From contig NZ_JALIQP010000002.1 of assembly GCF_023566055.1 (NCBI RefSeq), forward strand, positions 1 through 64,000: a stretch of 64,000 nt of DNA, written 5' to 3'. Position numbers and translations under genes: made by a program. Origin of the DNA: Halosolutus amylolyticus. Its GTDB lineage: Archaea; Halobacteriota; Halobacteria; Halobacteriales; Natrialbaceae. Below the pieces are notes generated by a model. It saw only the letters and a program-made list of their open reading frames with translations, did not search any database and had not been told where the DNA came from. Numbering within the stretch: the first letter of the stretch is position 1; every line of letters begins with the position of its first letter. Shown in pieces: positions 9,025-17,006 of this stretch.

Positions 9025-9099
9025 TGCTCCGACGGGGATTCGAACCCCGGTCATTGCCTCGAGAGGGCAATATGATTGGCCGGACTACACTATCGGAGC
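9025..9099 (-). tRNA. tRNA-Glu(CTC): tRNA-Glu (anticodon CTC)
   Basis: 75 nt on the minus strand. Acceptor GCTCCGA pairs with TCGGAGC and the discriminator is A. The anticodon stem TTGCC/GGCAA encloses loop CTCTCGA, giving anticodon CTC, and the T arm is CGGGG-TTCGAAT-CCCCG. CCA is not encoded. Its 3' end faces an integrase gene, so it is the probable integration site of the element at the left of the window. Confidence 0.96.
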
Positions 9100-9136
9100 G
9101 GCCTGCGTCTGCATTTCTTCGTAGCGCGGACCGATG

Positions 9137-9141
9137 TTTAA
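9137..9141 (-). promoter_or_regulatory. TATA-like box of tRNA-Glu
   Basis: TTAAA on the minus strand, about 38-42 bases upstream of the tRNA 5' end. Confidence 0.45.
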
Positions 9142-9201
9142 GCATTCCGTTTCATTTCGAGAGTGTCGGACGATGACACGCACTACAATCGGCCGATCGG
9201 C

Positions 9202-10464
9202 TCACTCCTCGAACGGTGACTTCGTCGCCTCGGGTTCGAATCCCTGGAGACTGATGATGTTCTCGCGGCCAACGCGGAGTTTACTGATGGTTCCCTCCTC
9301 TTCCATGTCCGACAGAAGCATACTGACCTTGGACTTCGACCAGCCGGTCTCCTCGACGATGTTGACCTGTTTCATCCGGCCGCCGTTCTCGCGGATGAGT
9401 GTGACGACGCGATCCTCGTCGGTGAGCAGTTCCTCCTCGGGAAGTCCACCGTCGTCCGCGTCGTCGAGGTCTCCGGCCTCCGCCGTCGATCGATCCCCGG
9501 CGGCGTCCGGCGGTGGGGCCGATTCGAGCGACTCGGTGGTTGCCGCGGTCGCCTCGTCGTCGGACCGATCGGATCGGCGATACCAGACGACGGCACCGCC
9601 GATCCCCGCCAGGATCGCGAGAACGACCAGTGGCCACAGGAGGTCACTGGCCGCGCCCGTCACCGTCGAGACGGGGTCGTCCGAATCGGGACCGGTGATG
9701 TCGGGATCGTCGTAGACGACGCGGGGATGGCCGGCGAGGAACTCGCGGTCGCCGTTCCAGACCACCTCGTCGGCATCCGCCAGTTCGGGGGAGGTATACT
9801 GCGCGTCGTCCGGCGCGACGGACTCGAAGACGAGGTCGCCGCCCGGCCGGAACACGATCGACTGATCGGAGTCGATGATGAGCCCATCGAAGACGTCACC
9901 GGCAGTCACCGACCCGCCGTCGACGTCCGCGAAGCCCTCCCAGGTGAACGACTGTTCGACGACGCCGATCTCCGGCTCTCTACTCGGGTCCAGATTCGTT
10001 TCCTGGTCGATGTACGCGGTCGCCGTAAAATCGCGGGCCGCCATCTCCCGCCCCGTGGTATTGGAACCTTTCGCCGCCAGTGCGCGTGCCTGGCTCTCGA
10101 AGAGATCGGTCACACCGGAGTCGTTCGATTCGAAATCCTCGATGATCGCCTCGAACGCCTCCCGGTCGTCGCTGGATTCGTTGAGATCCATCTCGTGGCG
10201 GTGGGTCCACGTCGCGGAACCGTTCTCGTAGACGGTGACGACGAACGTGGTCCTGTCGAAGGTGGCACTGTTGATACCGTCTGACTGGAGCGCGGCCGGA
10301 GCAACGCCGGTCGACGACGAGGCGCCGCTGGAGAGCGATGCGGTTGCGCTCGTCGGTTCCTGGACCGACGCCGTTACCCCGACCACCGCGAGCGGTCCAC
10401 CGATGCCGGCGACAGCGACGACCACAGCGAGGACGACGAGTCCCACGGAGCCCGGCCGGTTCAT
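9202..10464 (-). CDS. Membrane protein with extracytoplasmic domain and C-terminal winged helix
   Basis: 420 residues. An N-terminal hydrophobic segment (about 8-28) is a signal peptide or anchor. It is followed by a roughly 220-residue extracytoplasmic domain, a second membrane helix (LLWPLVVLAILAGIGG, about 273-295), an acidic linker and a winged-helix DNA-binding domain (VNIVEETGWSKSKVSMLLSD and IISLQGF). This layout is typical of haloarchaeal one-component membrane regulators of the DUF7345/DUF7343 type, as I recall them; ligand and targets are unknown. The start is supported by a TATA-like element about 27 bases upstream, implying a leaderless transcript. It is divergent from the hydrolase gene at 10662. 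Confidence 0.8.
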   Translation of the reverse strand: MNRPGSVGLVVLAVVVAVAGIGGPLAVVGVTASVQEPTSATASLSSGASSSTGVAPAALQSDGINSATFDRTTFVVTVYENGSATWTHRHEMDLNESSDDREAFEAIIEDFESNDSGVTDLFESQARALAAKGSNTTGREMAARDFTATAYIDQETNLDPSREPEIGVVEQSFTWEGFADVDGGSVTAGDVFDGLIIDSDQSIVFRPGGDLVFESVAPDDAQYTSPELADADEVVWNGDREFLAGHPRVVYDDPDITGPDSDDPVSTVTGAASDLLWPLVVLAILAGIGGAVVWYRRSDRSDDEATAATTESLESAPPPDAAGDRSTAEAGDLDDADDGGLPEEELLTDEDRVVTLIRENGGRMKQVNIVEETGWSKSKVSMLLSDMEEEGTISKLRVGRENIISLQGFEPEATKSPFEE

Positions 10465-10487
10465 TCGTCTACCACTACGTGCCGAAG

Positions 10488-10495
10488 CTAAAAAT
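10488..10495 (-). promoter_or_regulatory. TATA box for gene ending at 9202
   Basis: ATTTTTAG on the minus strand, centred about 27 bases before the ATG at 10464. This suggests transcription starts at the start codon. Confidence 0.5.
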
Positions 10496-10661
10496 CCTTG
10501 TGAATAGGGAGTTCGAACCGCAATCCGGCGCGTAACGGCTCTCGTCCCGCTAGAAGCAGAGGTTTGCAGACGACACCGGTCGTTCTATCAGCGTCGGATA
10601 CTGTTCGTCAGCCCCGAATCGTGTCGATACGCACAAACGGGTCGACACCCTACCGGCGGCC

Positions 10662-11240
10662 ATGATCGCCAATCTCGCACAGGGAGTGCAGGCCTTCACG
10701 AGTAACGTCTTTCTCGTCCCCGGCGACCGAACCGTCCTCGTCGATCCGGGCGCGAACTTCGACGTCGTCCCGGCGATCCGATCGCGCGTCGACGACCTCA
10801 ACGCGGTCGTGCTCACGCACACCCACCCGGATCACGTCGGGAATCTCGGGGACGTGAAGGCGGCGTTCGACGTCGACGCGTGGGGGTGCGATCCGTCGAT
10901 CGACGGCGTCGACCACGCCATCGCGGACGAGGAGCGGGTCCAGCTGGGCGATCACGAGTACGTCGCGTTGCACACGCCCGGCCACAAGGACGATCATCTC
11001 TGTTTCTACGCGGCCGACCCCGGCGTGCTCTTCGCCGGCGATCTGGTCTTCCAGAACGGGAGCTTCGGCCGGACGGATCTCGAGGAGGGCGATCGCGGGA
11101 CGCTGATCGAGAGCATCGATCGGGTCCTCGAGTGGATCGACGAGGACCTCGCGGAGATGCACACCGGTCACGGGCCGAGCGTGACCAACCGGCCGTACGA
11201 CCACGTCGAACTGTCGGCCCGGATGGCGCGCCAGGCGTAG
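10662..11240 (+). CDS. Metallo-beta-lactamase-fold hydrolase
   Basis: 192 residues, the length of a minimal MBL-fold hydrolase. The metal-binding signature is complete: THTHPDH (H-x-H-x-D-H, about 48-54), the next His in HTPGHKDDH (about 105), the bridging Asp in FAGD (about 127) and the last His in MHTGHGP (about 168). The N terminus (VFLVPGDRTVLVDPG) is the usual first strand pair. Glyoxalase II and related thioesterases share this architecture, but the substrate cannot be assigned. It is monocistronic, divergent from the membrane regulator and convergent with the ATPase gene at 11266. Confidence 0.88.
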   Translation: MIANLAQGVQAFTSNVFLVPGDRTVLVDPGANFDVVPAIRSRVDDLNAVVLTHTHPDHVGNLGDVKAAFDVDAWGCDPSIDGVDHAIADEERVQLGDHEYVALHTPGHKDDHLCFYAADPGVLFAGDLVFQNGSFGRTDLEEGDRGTLIESIDRVLEWIDEDLAEMHTGHGPSVTNRPYDHVELSARMARQA

Positions 11241-11265
11241 GTTCTGGAGTCCAACGCCGACCGCG

Positions 11266-12096
11266 CTAGACCCGCTTCGCGGCGTCCAGCAACGCGTCGT
11301 AGGCGGGCGCGTAGGCGTCCGCGATCCGCGCGGGATCCGATCTGGCGTCGCCGGGAAGGGGCGGTAACGGGACGCGATCGACGGGGTCCAGGTAGTCGAG
11401 CACGGCCGGGACGCGCTTCTCGAGCGTCCCGTCTTTCGGACTCGAACTGGTGATCTCGCAGGCGCGACAGTAGCGATCGCCGGGGTAGATTCGCGCGCGA
11501 CCGGGTTCGACGGCCGCGACGGCGGCGATCGACGCGGGATCGACCGACGAGAGCGGCTGGGCGATGTCGCTGTAGGACTCGACGACCGCGACGTTCGCCC
11601 CCTCGACGTCGGCGGCGAGGGTCTCGAACGCCGGCACGTACTCCCGTTCGACGATCGCGTTGAGTTCGTCGACCGTCTCGACGGGGATCGCGTCCGCGAC
11701 CGGAAGTGCGTCGCCGACCGCGTCCGGCAGGTCGACGGTGGCGTTACGGACGAACGTCGGGTCGTCGGCTGCGCGACCGATCCGATCGACGAGGAACTCG
11801 CGGTCCGAGCGGCCGAGCAGACCGCTGCCGCCGTTCGGCGAGGGTCGCCACAGCCGGTGGACCGGGTTGAGGCGTTCGGGGTCTCGATCGCGCCCTTCCG
11901 CGCTCGCGAGACGGGCCGCGTCCTTGCCGTAGAGGCGGCCGTCCGCGATCGCTGACCGGCAGTCGTCGTGGTCGAACCAGTAGTCGTTGCCGGCGCGGGG
12001 TTTGTAGCCGACCGCTCCGGTTCGTTCGAGCAGGCCGACCGAGAACGTCGTCTTGCCGGCGTCGACGCGATCGGCACCGACGACGAGGAGGATCAT
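11266..12096 (-). CDS. P-loop ATPase/GTPase (COG5623-like, Clp1-related)
   Basis: 276 residues. The P-loop GADRVDAGKTT is at residues 7-17, followed by KPRAGNDYWFDHDDC and several conserved motifs of a haloarchaeal nucleotide-binding family that I associate with COG5623. A CRACEI pair of cysteines lies near residue 212. Known annotations of the family are only ATPase or Clp1/GlmU-like; the cellular role is unclear. Its start overlaps the stop of the upstream DUF5827-type gene by 4 bases (ATGA), so the two are co-translated. Confidence 0.78.
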   Translation of the reverse strand: MILLVVGADRVDAGKTTFSVGLLERTGAVGYKPRAGNDYWFDHDDCRSAIADGRLYGKDAARLASAEGRDRDPERLNPVHRLWRPSPNGGSGLLGRSDREFLVDRIGRAADDPTFVRNATVDLPDAVGDALPVADAIPVETVDELNAIVEREYVPAFETLAADVEGANVAVVESYSDIAQPLSSVDPASIAAVAAVEPGRARIYPGDRYCRACEITSSSPKDGTLEKRVPAVLDYLDPVDRVPLPPLPGDARSDPARIADAYAPAYDALLDAAKRV

Positions 12097-12359
12097 TCTT
12101 TCAGGCCGTAGTAGCCGGGTTCGTCGTCGGATCGCGGCTCGGCGACCACGAGGTCGTCGGCGTTGGTCATGATCCAGGGGATCGCCCAGTCGAGCAGGAT
12201 GTCCTCGGTCCCTTCGTCGATCTCCGCGTCGGGATCGAGCCCCTGCAGGAGGCGGGCGATCTCGTAGACCGTGTACATCTGGTCGGACTCGAGCAACTCC
12301 GCGGGCGTGTAGAAGTCACACGGCGGCAACTGGTCGAACTCGGATTTCGGAACCGGCAT
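12093..12359 (-). CDS. DUF5827-type small acidic protein
   Basis: 88 residues from the ATG at 12359 (MPVPKSEF); a start at 12386 would add nine residues without family support. The sequence, with CDFYTPAELLESDQMYTVYE and an acidic middle, matches what I recall of DUF5827, a haloarchaeal family of unknown function. It has no membrane segment or signal. Overlap with the ATPase gene suggests that the two proteins work together. Confidence 0.75.
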   Translation of the reverse strand: MPVPKSEFDQLPPCDFYTPAELLESDQMYTVYEIARLLQGLDPDAEIDEGTEDILLDWAIPWIMTNADDLVVAEPRSDDEPGYYGLKE

Positions 12360-12390
12360 GGGCGGTATTACTAGCGCCTGACTCAAGACC

Positions 12391-15300
12391 TCACCGATCC
12401 AGATCCCTCGCGAGGACCTCGATCGGGTGGGGCGGCCGCTCGTACTCCTCGAAGTCGCCGATCTGGGTCCGACAGGAGGTACCGGGTGCGACGACGGTCT
12501 CGCCGTCGCTGTCCGAAAGCTGGTCGACGAGCAGGGAGCCGATCGCCCGCGAGAGGTCGTAGTGATCCGCCTCGTAGCCGAAACTGCCGGCCATCCCGCA
12601 ACAGCCCGAGTCGACCGGATCGACCGCGTAGCCGGCGCGCCGGAGCACGCCGACCGCGTGGTGGTCGGTCCGGCGGGCCTTCTGGTGGCAGTGCCCGTGA
12701 TAGGTGAGTCGATCGGTCCGCGCGTCTACCGGGAGGTCCTCCTCGGCCCGATTCAGGTCGAGGTACTCGAAGACGTCGTAGGCGTTCGCCGCGAGCGCCT
12801 CGACCCGATCGTCCCCGAGCAACGAGCGGTACTCGTCGACGACCATCGAGGCGTCGGAGGGTTCGACGAAACAGACCGACCAGCCGTCTTCCAGGTAGGG
12901 GGAGAGGTCGTCGAGCAACTCGCGGGCGTCCGCCGCCGCCCGATCGAGCAAGCCCTGGGAGTAGGCGGCCCGGCCGGTCGGGCCGAGGTCGGGAACCACG
13001 ACGCGAACGTTCGCGGCCTCGAGGACCCTGACGGCCGCTTTCCCCACCTCCGGATGGGAGTAGTTCGTGTCCGTATCTGGAAAGAGCACGACCCGATCGG
13101 TCGCGTCGGCGGCACGCACCTGCGGCCCCCGGTCCCTGAACCACTCCACCAGCGACTCCCGCCGGAAGGTCGGGAGCGATCGATCGGGAGCGATCCCCGC
13201 CGTGCGCTCGAGGATCGTCCGCGCGCCCGGCAGGTCGGGCAGTCGGTTCGCGACCGGGGCCAGCACGCTCCCTGCAGCGGCGAGGCGATCGATGTTCGCG
13301 AACAGCCGTTCCCGCGCGCTGACGCCCTCGCGATCGTGGTACTGGTGTTTCACCTCGACTTTGAGTTTCGCGAGGTCGACCCCCGTCGGGCAGTCGCTCT
13401 GACAGCCCTTGCAGCCGATACAGAGGTCGAGCACCTCGGACTGGAACCGCTCGCTGTAGAGTTCGTCGGGATCGATTTCGCCGCTGATCGCCGCCCGGAG
13501 GAGGTTCGCCCGCCCGCGGGTCGTCGCGATCTCCTCCTCGGTAGCCCGGTAGGTCGGACACATCACGTCGCTTCCGGTCTGGCGACAGGTCCCACAGCCG
13601 TTACAGAGTTCCACGAGGTGGGAGAAGCCGCCGTCGTCATCGAAGTCGAGCGTCGTCCGCGGCTCGAGCGACGCGTAGTCGGGGCCGTACCGCAGGTGCT
13701 CGCGGATGTCGGTGGGATCCTCCTCGCGGTAGACGACCTTGCCGGGGTTCATCCGCCAGTCCGGGTCGAACGCCGACTTGAGTTCCTTGAACGCCGCCCA
13801 GAGGTCGGGGCCGTACAGCTTCGGATTGAACTCTGTCCGCGCCAGCCCGTCCCCGTGTTCGCCGGAGAACGCGCCGTTGTGTTCTACGACGAGGTCCGTG
13901 ACGTCGTCGGCGATCGATCGCATCGTCTCGACGTCCGCGTCGGTCTTCAGGTTCAGGATGGGCCGGATGTGGAGCGTCCCGACCCCGGCGTGGGCGAAGT
14001 ACGCGGCCGTCGTGTCGTGATCCTCGAGTATCTCCTGGAAGCCCGCGACGTACTCGGCCAGTTCCGCGGGCGGGACCGAGGCGTCCTCGACGAAGGGGTA
14101 CGGTTTCGGATCGCCCTCCATGCTCATCAGCAGGGGGATGGCGGCCTTCCGGAGCTTCCAGAGTCGATCCTGTTTCTCGGGACTGAACGCCTCGATCGAC
14201 TCGAACGCCGTCCCCGCGTCGACGAGTTCGTCCGTCGCCAGATCGATCGCGTCGGGGAGGTCGTCGACGACTTCGTCGTCGAACTCGAGCATCAGCGCCG
14301 CGGCGGTGCCGTCGGGGATCGGCTCCGCGTACTCGGCGTACTCCTGCGAGTCGGCCGCGAGACGGAACACCTCGCTGTCCATGAGTTCGACCGCGCTGGC
14401 GTCGAGCGCGAGCGCCCCGGGGACCGCCGCGAGGGCCTCGAGCAGGTCGTCGTAACAGCAGACGACCAGCGCGGTCTCCTCGGGCCGAGTCACGAGCGAC
14501 AGCGTCGCTTCGACGACGACGCCGAGGGTGCCCTCGGCCCCGACGAGGAGTTTCGAGAGGTTGATGATCCGATTCCCCTCCTCGCGGGCTTCGCCCGCTC
14601 GGTCTTCCGAGGCGGCGCCAGCCGCCTCGCTCTCCCCGTCCTCTCGAATTACCTTCTGCAAGTTGTAACCGCTCACGCACCGCTTGAGATCCGGATACCG
14701 CTCCTCGATCTCGTCGGCGTTGTCCTCGACGATCGCCCGGACCGTTCGGTAGATCGCCGCCTCGCGATCGTCCTTCGAGACGATCCGGTCCCACTCCGGG
14801 CTGTCGAGAACGACGTCGCGGGTCCGGATCAGCGAGCCGTCCGCGAGGACGACCTCGCACTCCTCGACGTAGGCGTCGGTGATCCCGTAGCGGACCGAGT
14901 GGGCACCCGTCGAGTTGTTCCCGATGCCGCCGCCGATCGTTGCCCGGTTCGAGGAGGCTGGGTCGGGGGCGAATCGAAGGCCGTACGGTTCGAGCGCGTC
15001 GTCGAGGTCGTCCTGCACGACGCCCGGCTGGACGATCGCTCGCCGCCCGTCGGGGTCGATCTGGCGGATCTCGTCCATGTGTCGCGAGCAGTCGAGGACG
15101 ACGCAGCCGGGTCCGACGGCCTGACCGGCCAGCGAGGAACCCGCCCCGCGGGGCAACACCGGGACGCCGTGGTCGGCCGCGACCCGGACCGCGGCTCGCA
15201 CGTCGTCCGTATCCCGCGGAAAGACGACGCCGGCAGGCTGTGCCCCGTAGATGCTTCCGTCGGTCGCGTAGAGGACCCGCGTGTACTCGTCGAACCGGAC

Positions 15301-15501
15301 GTCGCCGCGACAGGCGTCGTCCAGCGCACGCGCCAGCGAGGCCGCCGCTTCGGGTCCCTCCCGATCGGCCGCTTCGCTCCGTGACCTGCCCGGTTCGACC
15401 GTCACGTCGGGGTGTCCGATCTCACTGCCTCCGACGCCCCGGGAGTCGACGCCCCGGGAGTCGACGCCACTGTCGTCGCTGTCGCTATCCTCGACCGCCA
15501 T
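12391..15501 (-). CDS. FAD-binding and 4Fe-4S D-lactate/glycolate-type dehydrogenase
   Basis: About 1036 residues from the ATG at 15501; a TATA-like element at 15528 fits a leaderless start there. Domains in order: an acidic N terminus with three near-identical GVDSR units; a PCMH-type FAD-binding domain (about 80-290, including PRGAGSSLAGQAVG and GGGIGNNSTGAHSVRYG); an FAD-linked oxidase C-terminal domain; two 4Fe-4S motifs (CNGCGTCRQTGSDVMCPTYR and CIGCKGCQSDCPTG, about 640-740); and CCG domains ending with GHCHQKA and SGCCGMAGSFGYE. This fused Dld/GlpC architecture oxidises D-2-hydroxy acids such as D-lactate and passes electrons to the quinone pool. A 24-residue loop near residue 290, encoded by two DNA hairpins, interrupts the FAD domain. 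Confidence 0.9.
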   Translation of the reverse strand: MAVEDSDSDDSGVDSRGVDSRGVGGSEIGHPDVTVEPGRSRSEAADREGPEAAASLARALDDACRGDVRFDEYTRVLYATDGSIYGAQPAGVVFPRDTDDVRAAVRVAADHGVPVLPRGAGSSLAGQAVGPGCVVLDCSRHMDEIRQIDPDGRRAIVQPGVVQDDLDDALEPYGLRFAPDPASSNRATIGGGIGNNSTGAHSVRYGITDAYVEECEVVLADGSLIRTRDVVLDSPEWDRIVSKDDREAAIYRTVRAIVEDNADEIEERYPDLKRCVSGYNLQKVIREDGESEAAGAASEDRAGEAREEGNRIINLSKLLVGAEGTLGVVVEATLSLVTRPEETALVVCCYDDLLEALAAVPGALALDASAVELMDSEVFRLAADSQEYAEYAEPIPDGTAAALMLEFDDEVVDDLPDAIDLATDELVDAGTAFESIEAFSPEKQDRLWKLRKAAIPLLMSMEGDPKPYPFVEDASVPPAELAEYVAGFQEILEDHDTTAAYFAHAGVGTLHIRPILNLKTDADVETMRSIADDVTDLVVEHNGAFSGEHGDGLARTEFNPKLYGPDLWAAFKELKSAFDPDWRMNPGKVVYREEDPTDIREHLRYGPDYASLEPRTTLDFDDDGGFSHLVELCNGCGTCRQTGSDVMCPTYRATEEEIATTRGRANLLRAAISGEIDPDELYSERFQSEVLDLCIGCKGCQSDCPTGVDLAKLKVEVKHQYHDREGVSARERLFANIDRLAAAGSVLAPVANRLPDLPGARTILERTAGIAPDRSLPTFRRESLVEWFRDRGPQVRAADATDRVVLFPDTDTNYSHPEVGKAAVRVLEAANVRVVVPDLGPTGRAAYSQGLLDRAAADARELLDDLSPYLEDGWSVCFVEPSDASMVVDEYRSLLGDDRVEALAANAYDVFEYLDLNRAEEDLPVDARTDRLTYHGHCHQKARRTDHHAVGVLRRAGYAVDPVDSGCCGMAGSFGYEADHYDLSRAIGSLLVDQLSDSDGETVVAPGTSCRTQIGDFEEYERPPHPIEVLARDLDR
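14584..14628 (-). repeat. Paired DNA hairpins inserted in frame in the dehydrogenase gene
   Basis: Two adjacent palindromes, GCGGGC-TTC-GCCCGC (14584-14598) and GAGGCGGC-GCCA-GCCGCCTC (14609-14628), encode an Ala/Glu/Gly/Arg-rich surface loop between conserved blocks of the FAD domain. They look like a REP-type palindromic unit that kept the reading frame. Confidence 0.55.
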
Positions 15502-15527
15502 ACACGGCCCCAATCGTCCCGTGTGTA

Positions 15528-15534
15528 GTTAAAC
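15528..15534 (-). promoter_or_regulatory. TATA box for dehydrogenase gene
   Basis: GTTTAAC on the minus strand, about 27-33 bases upstream of the ATG at 15501; supports that start. Confidence 0.5.
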
Positions 15535-15673
15535 TATGGTACCGGTTCACAGTGGCCGAACGGGGATTGCGGCTCCGCCGCGAAACTGAGCTACCCATCC
15601 GGGACGGCCCACTCGCTACTCGGCGATCGGTTTCAAAAAAGTCGGGATCGACTGGCTCGGCGCGTAGCGCAAC

Positions 15674-16276
15674 TTACTCGAAGTGGTCGAGGCACTTCTG
15701 GTACTCTTCTTCGGCCTTCTCCCAGTTGACGACGTCGAAGAAGGCGTCGATGAAGCTCCCGCGGTCCGGACCGTAGTCGTAGTAGTAGGAGTGCTCCCAG
15801 ACGTCCAGCGCGAGCACCGGGTGCGAGCCCCAGAGCGCGCCCTGGTCGTGCTTGTCGACCGCGATATTGCGCAGCTGCTTTGCGACCGGGTCGTATACCA
15901 GCAGCGCCCAGCCACCGGCGGCACCGGCAGCGGCCTCGAACTCGCCCTTCCAGCCCTCGTAGGAGCCGAAGTCCTCCTCGATGCGGTCGGCGAGGTCGCC
16001 CTCGGGTTCGCCGCCGCCGTCGGGAGACATGTTCTCCCAGAACAGCGTGTGGAGATAGTGGCCACAGCCGTTGTGGGTGACGTTCGAGAGCGCGCCGGGC
16101 GTCGAGCCGAAGTCGCCCGATTCGCGGTTCTCGGCGAGGGTCTCCTCGGCCGAATTGAGGCCGTTGACGTACCCCTGGTGGTGCGTGTCGTGGTGCCAGG
16201 TCAGCACCTGCTCGGAAAGCGCCGGTTCCAGTGCGTCGTAATCGTACGGTAGTGGTGGAAGTTCGTGATCAGTCAT
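15674..16276 (-). CDS. sod: Superoxide dismutase (Mn/Fe family)
   Basis: 200 residues from the ATG at 16276 (MTDHELPPLPYDYDALEP). The in-frame extension to 16342 has no family support, and a GGTGAG Shine-Dalgarno-like sequence precedes this ATG. The four metal ligands are visible: His in LTWHHDTHHQ, His in GCGHYLHTLFW, Asp in LALDVWEHSY and His three residues later. Haloarchaeal enzymes of this family usually use Mn. It removes superoxide in the cytoplasm. Monocistronic, with a TTAA-containing TATA element at 16314-16322. Confidence 0.96.
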   Translation of the reverse strand: MTDHELPPLPYDYDALEPALSEQVLTWHHDTHHQGYVNGLNSAEETLAENRESGDFGSTPGALSNVTHNGCGHYLHTLFWENMSPDGGGEPEGDLADRIEEDFGSYEGWKGEFEAAAGAAGGWALLVYDPVAKQLRNIAVDKHDQGALWGSHPVLALDVWEHSYYYDYGPDRGSFIDAFFDVVNWEKAEEEYQKCLDHFE

Positions 16277-16313
16277 GGATCTCACCTGTGAATCTGTATC
16301 GGTAGCTCCCCTG

Positions 16314-16322
16314 TTAAGTTTT
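16314..16322 (-). promoter_or_regulatory. TATA box of sod
   Basis: AAAACTTAA on the minus strand, about 40 bases upstream of the ATG; leaves a leader of roughly 15 nt with a GGTGAG ribosome-binding-like sequence. Confidence 0.5.
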
Positions 16323-16470
16323 GAGGAGTGAAACGATATCACACCTCACAAACCGTCGGCTACCGTGGTTTTCGTCGTACCCCTCCAGTGGTATCACCAC
16401 GGACCACGTGTTAAACCTTTCAGCGACGGCGACCCCGCGCGCCTCTCGGTCCCGTCGACGGTAGGTGAGT

Positions 16471-16845
16471 CTAGGACCGTTCTTTGTGCTGTGCGTGCTC
16501 GAGCCACTCCTCGAGCGACGGCTGGGTCCAGTACCGAACCGTCTCGCTGCGGCGATCGTGTTCGACGATCCCCGCGTCTTCCAGTTTCGGTAGGTGAACG
16601 TGCTGAAGTTCCGTCCGGATCAGGTTGCGCTCCTCGTCCGCGTCGCGGTCCGCCCTCCCGGACTCGTGCTCGCGTGCGGCGACCGTGTCCGTCAGTTCGT
16701 CGACCGTGGCGACGCCGTCCGGCCGATCGTTGAGATGGTACAGCACTTCCCGCCGATGCCGGTTCGAGAGTATATCGAAGATCAGATCTAGCGACGGCGT
16801 CGCCTCGACCGCGAGTGACGTCGGCTCGCCCTCCGTTTCACGCAT
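16471..16845 (-). CDS. Winged-helix regulator, DUF7344-type
   Basis: 124 residues. A winged-helix domain covers residues 20-100: LDLIFDILSNRHRREVLYHL opens it, TVDELTDTVAAREHES forms the middle, and LIRTELQHVHLPKLEDAGIV contains the recognition helix and wing. The RYWTQPSLEEWL end is typical of the very abundant haloarchaeal DUF7344 transcription-factor family. No ligand-binding domain is attached and its target is unknown. It is followed by sod on the same strand, but the 194-base gap with a sod promoter argues against an operon. Confidence 0.85.
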   Translation of the reverse strand: MRETEGEPTSLAVEATPSLDLIFDILSNRHRREVLYHLNDRPDGVATVDELTDTVAAREHESGRADRDADEERNLIRTELQHVHLPKLEDAGIVEHDRRSETVRYWTQPSLEEWLEHAQHKERS

Positions 16846-17006
16846 CCACGAACCACCTACCGTAAGTTACCATTCGAAACCACCAGCGGACCCTACTGCA
16901 GCCGACACATTAGATGTTACGTCTCTCTAGAACTAAACGTATATTATTTATTATATCTATAAAATAGTAAAAAACTCCCTCAGTAGCTATCGTGCTGGTT
17001 CGGTGG
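16846..17006 (-). promoter_or_regulatory. AT-rich intergenic region
   Basis: A run from about 16931 to 16975 is almost pure A/T, far below the GC of the surroundings. It lies between the sensor kinase stop and the winged-helix regulator start and probably carries the regulator's promoter. No single TATA box can be singled out. Confidence 0.4.

Noticed and set aside
12427-15384. Very long open frame antisense to the FAD/Fe-S dehydrogenase
   Set aside because: High-GC genes leave the opposite strand open. The sense strand has complete catalytic and cluster motifs, and the antisense product has none.
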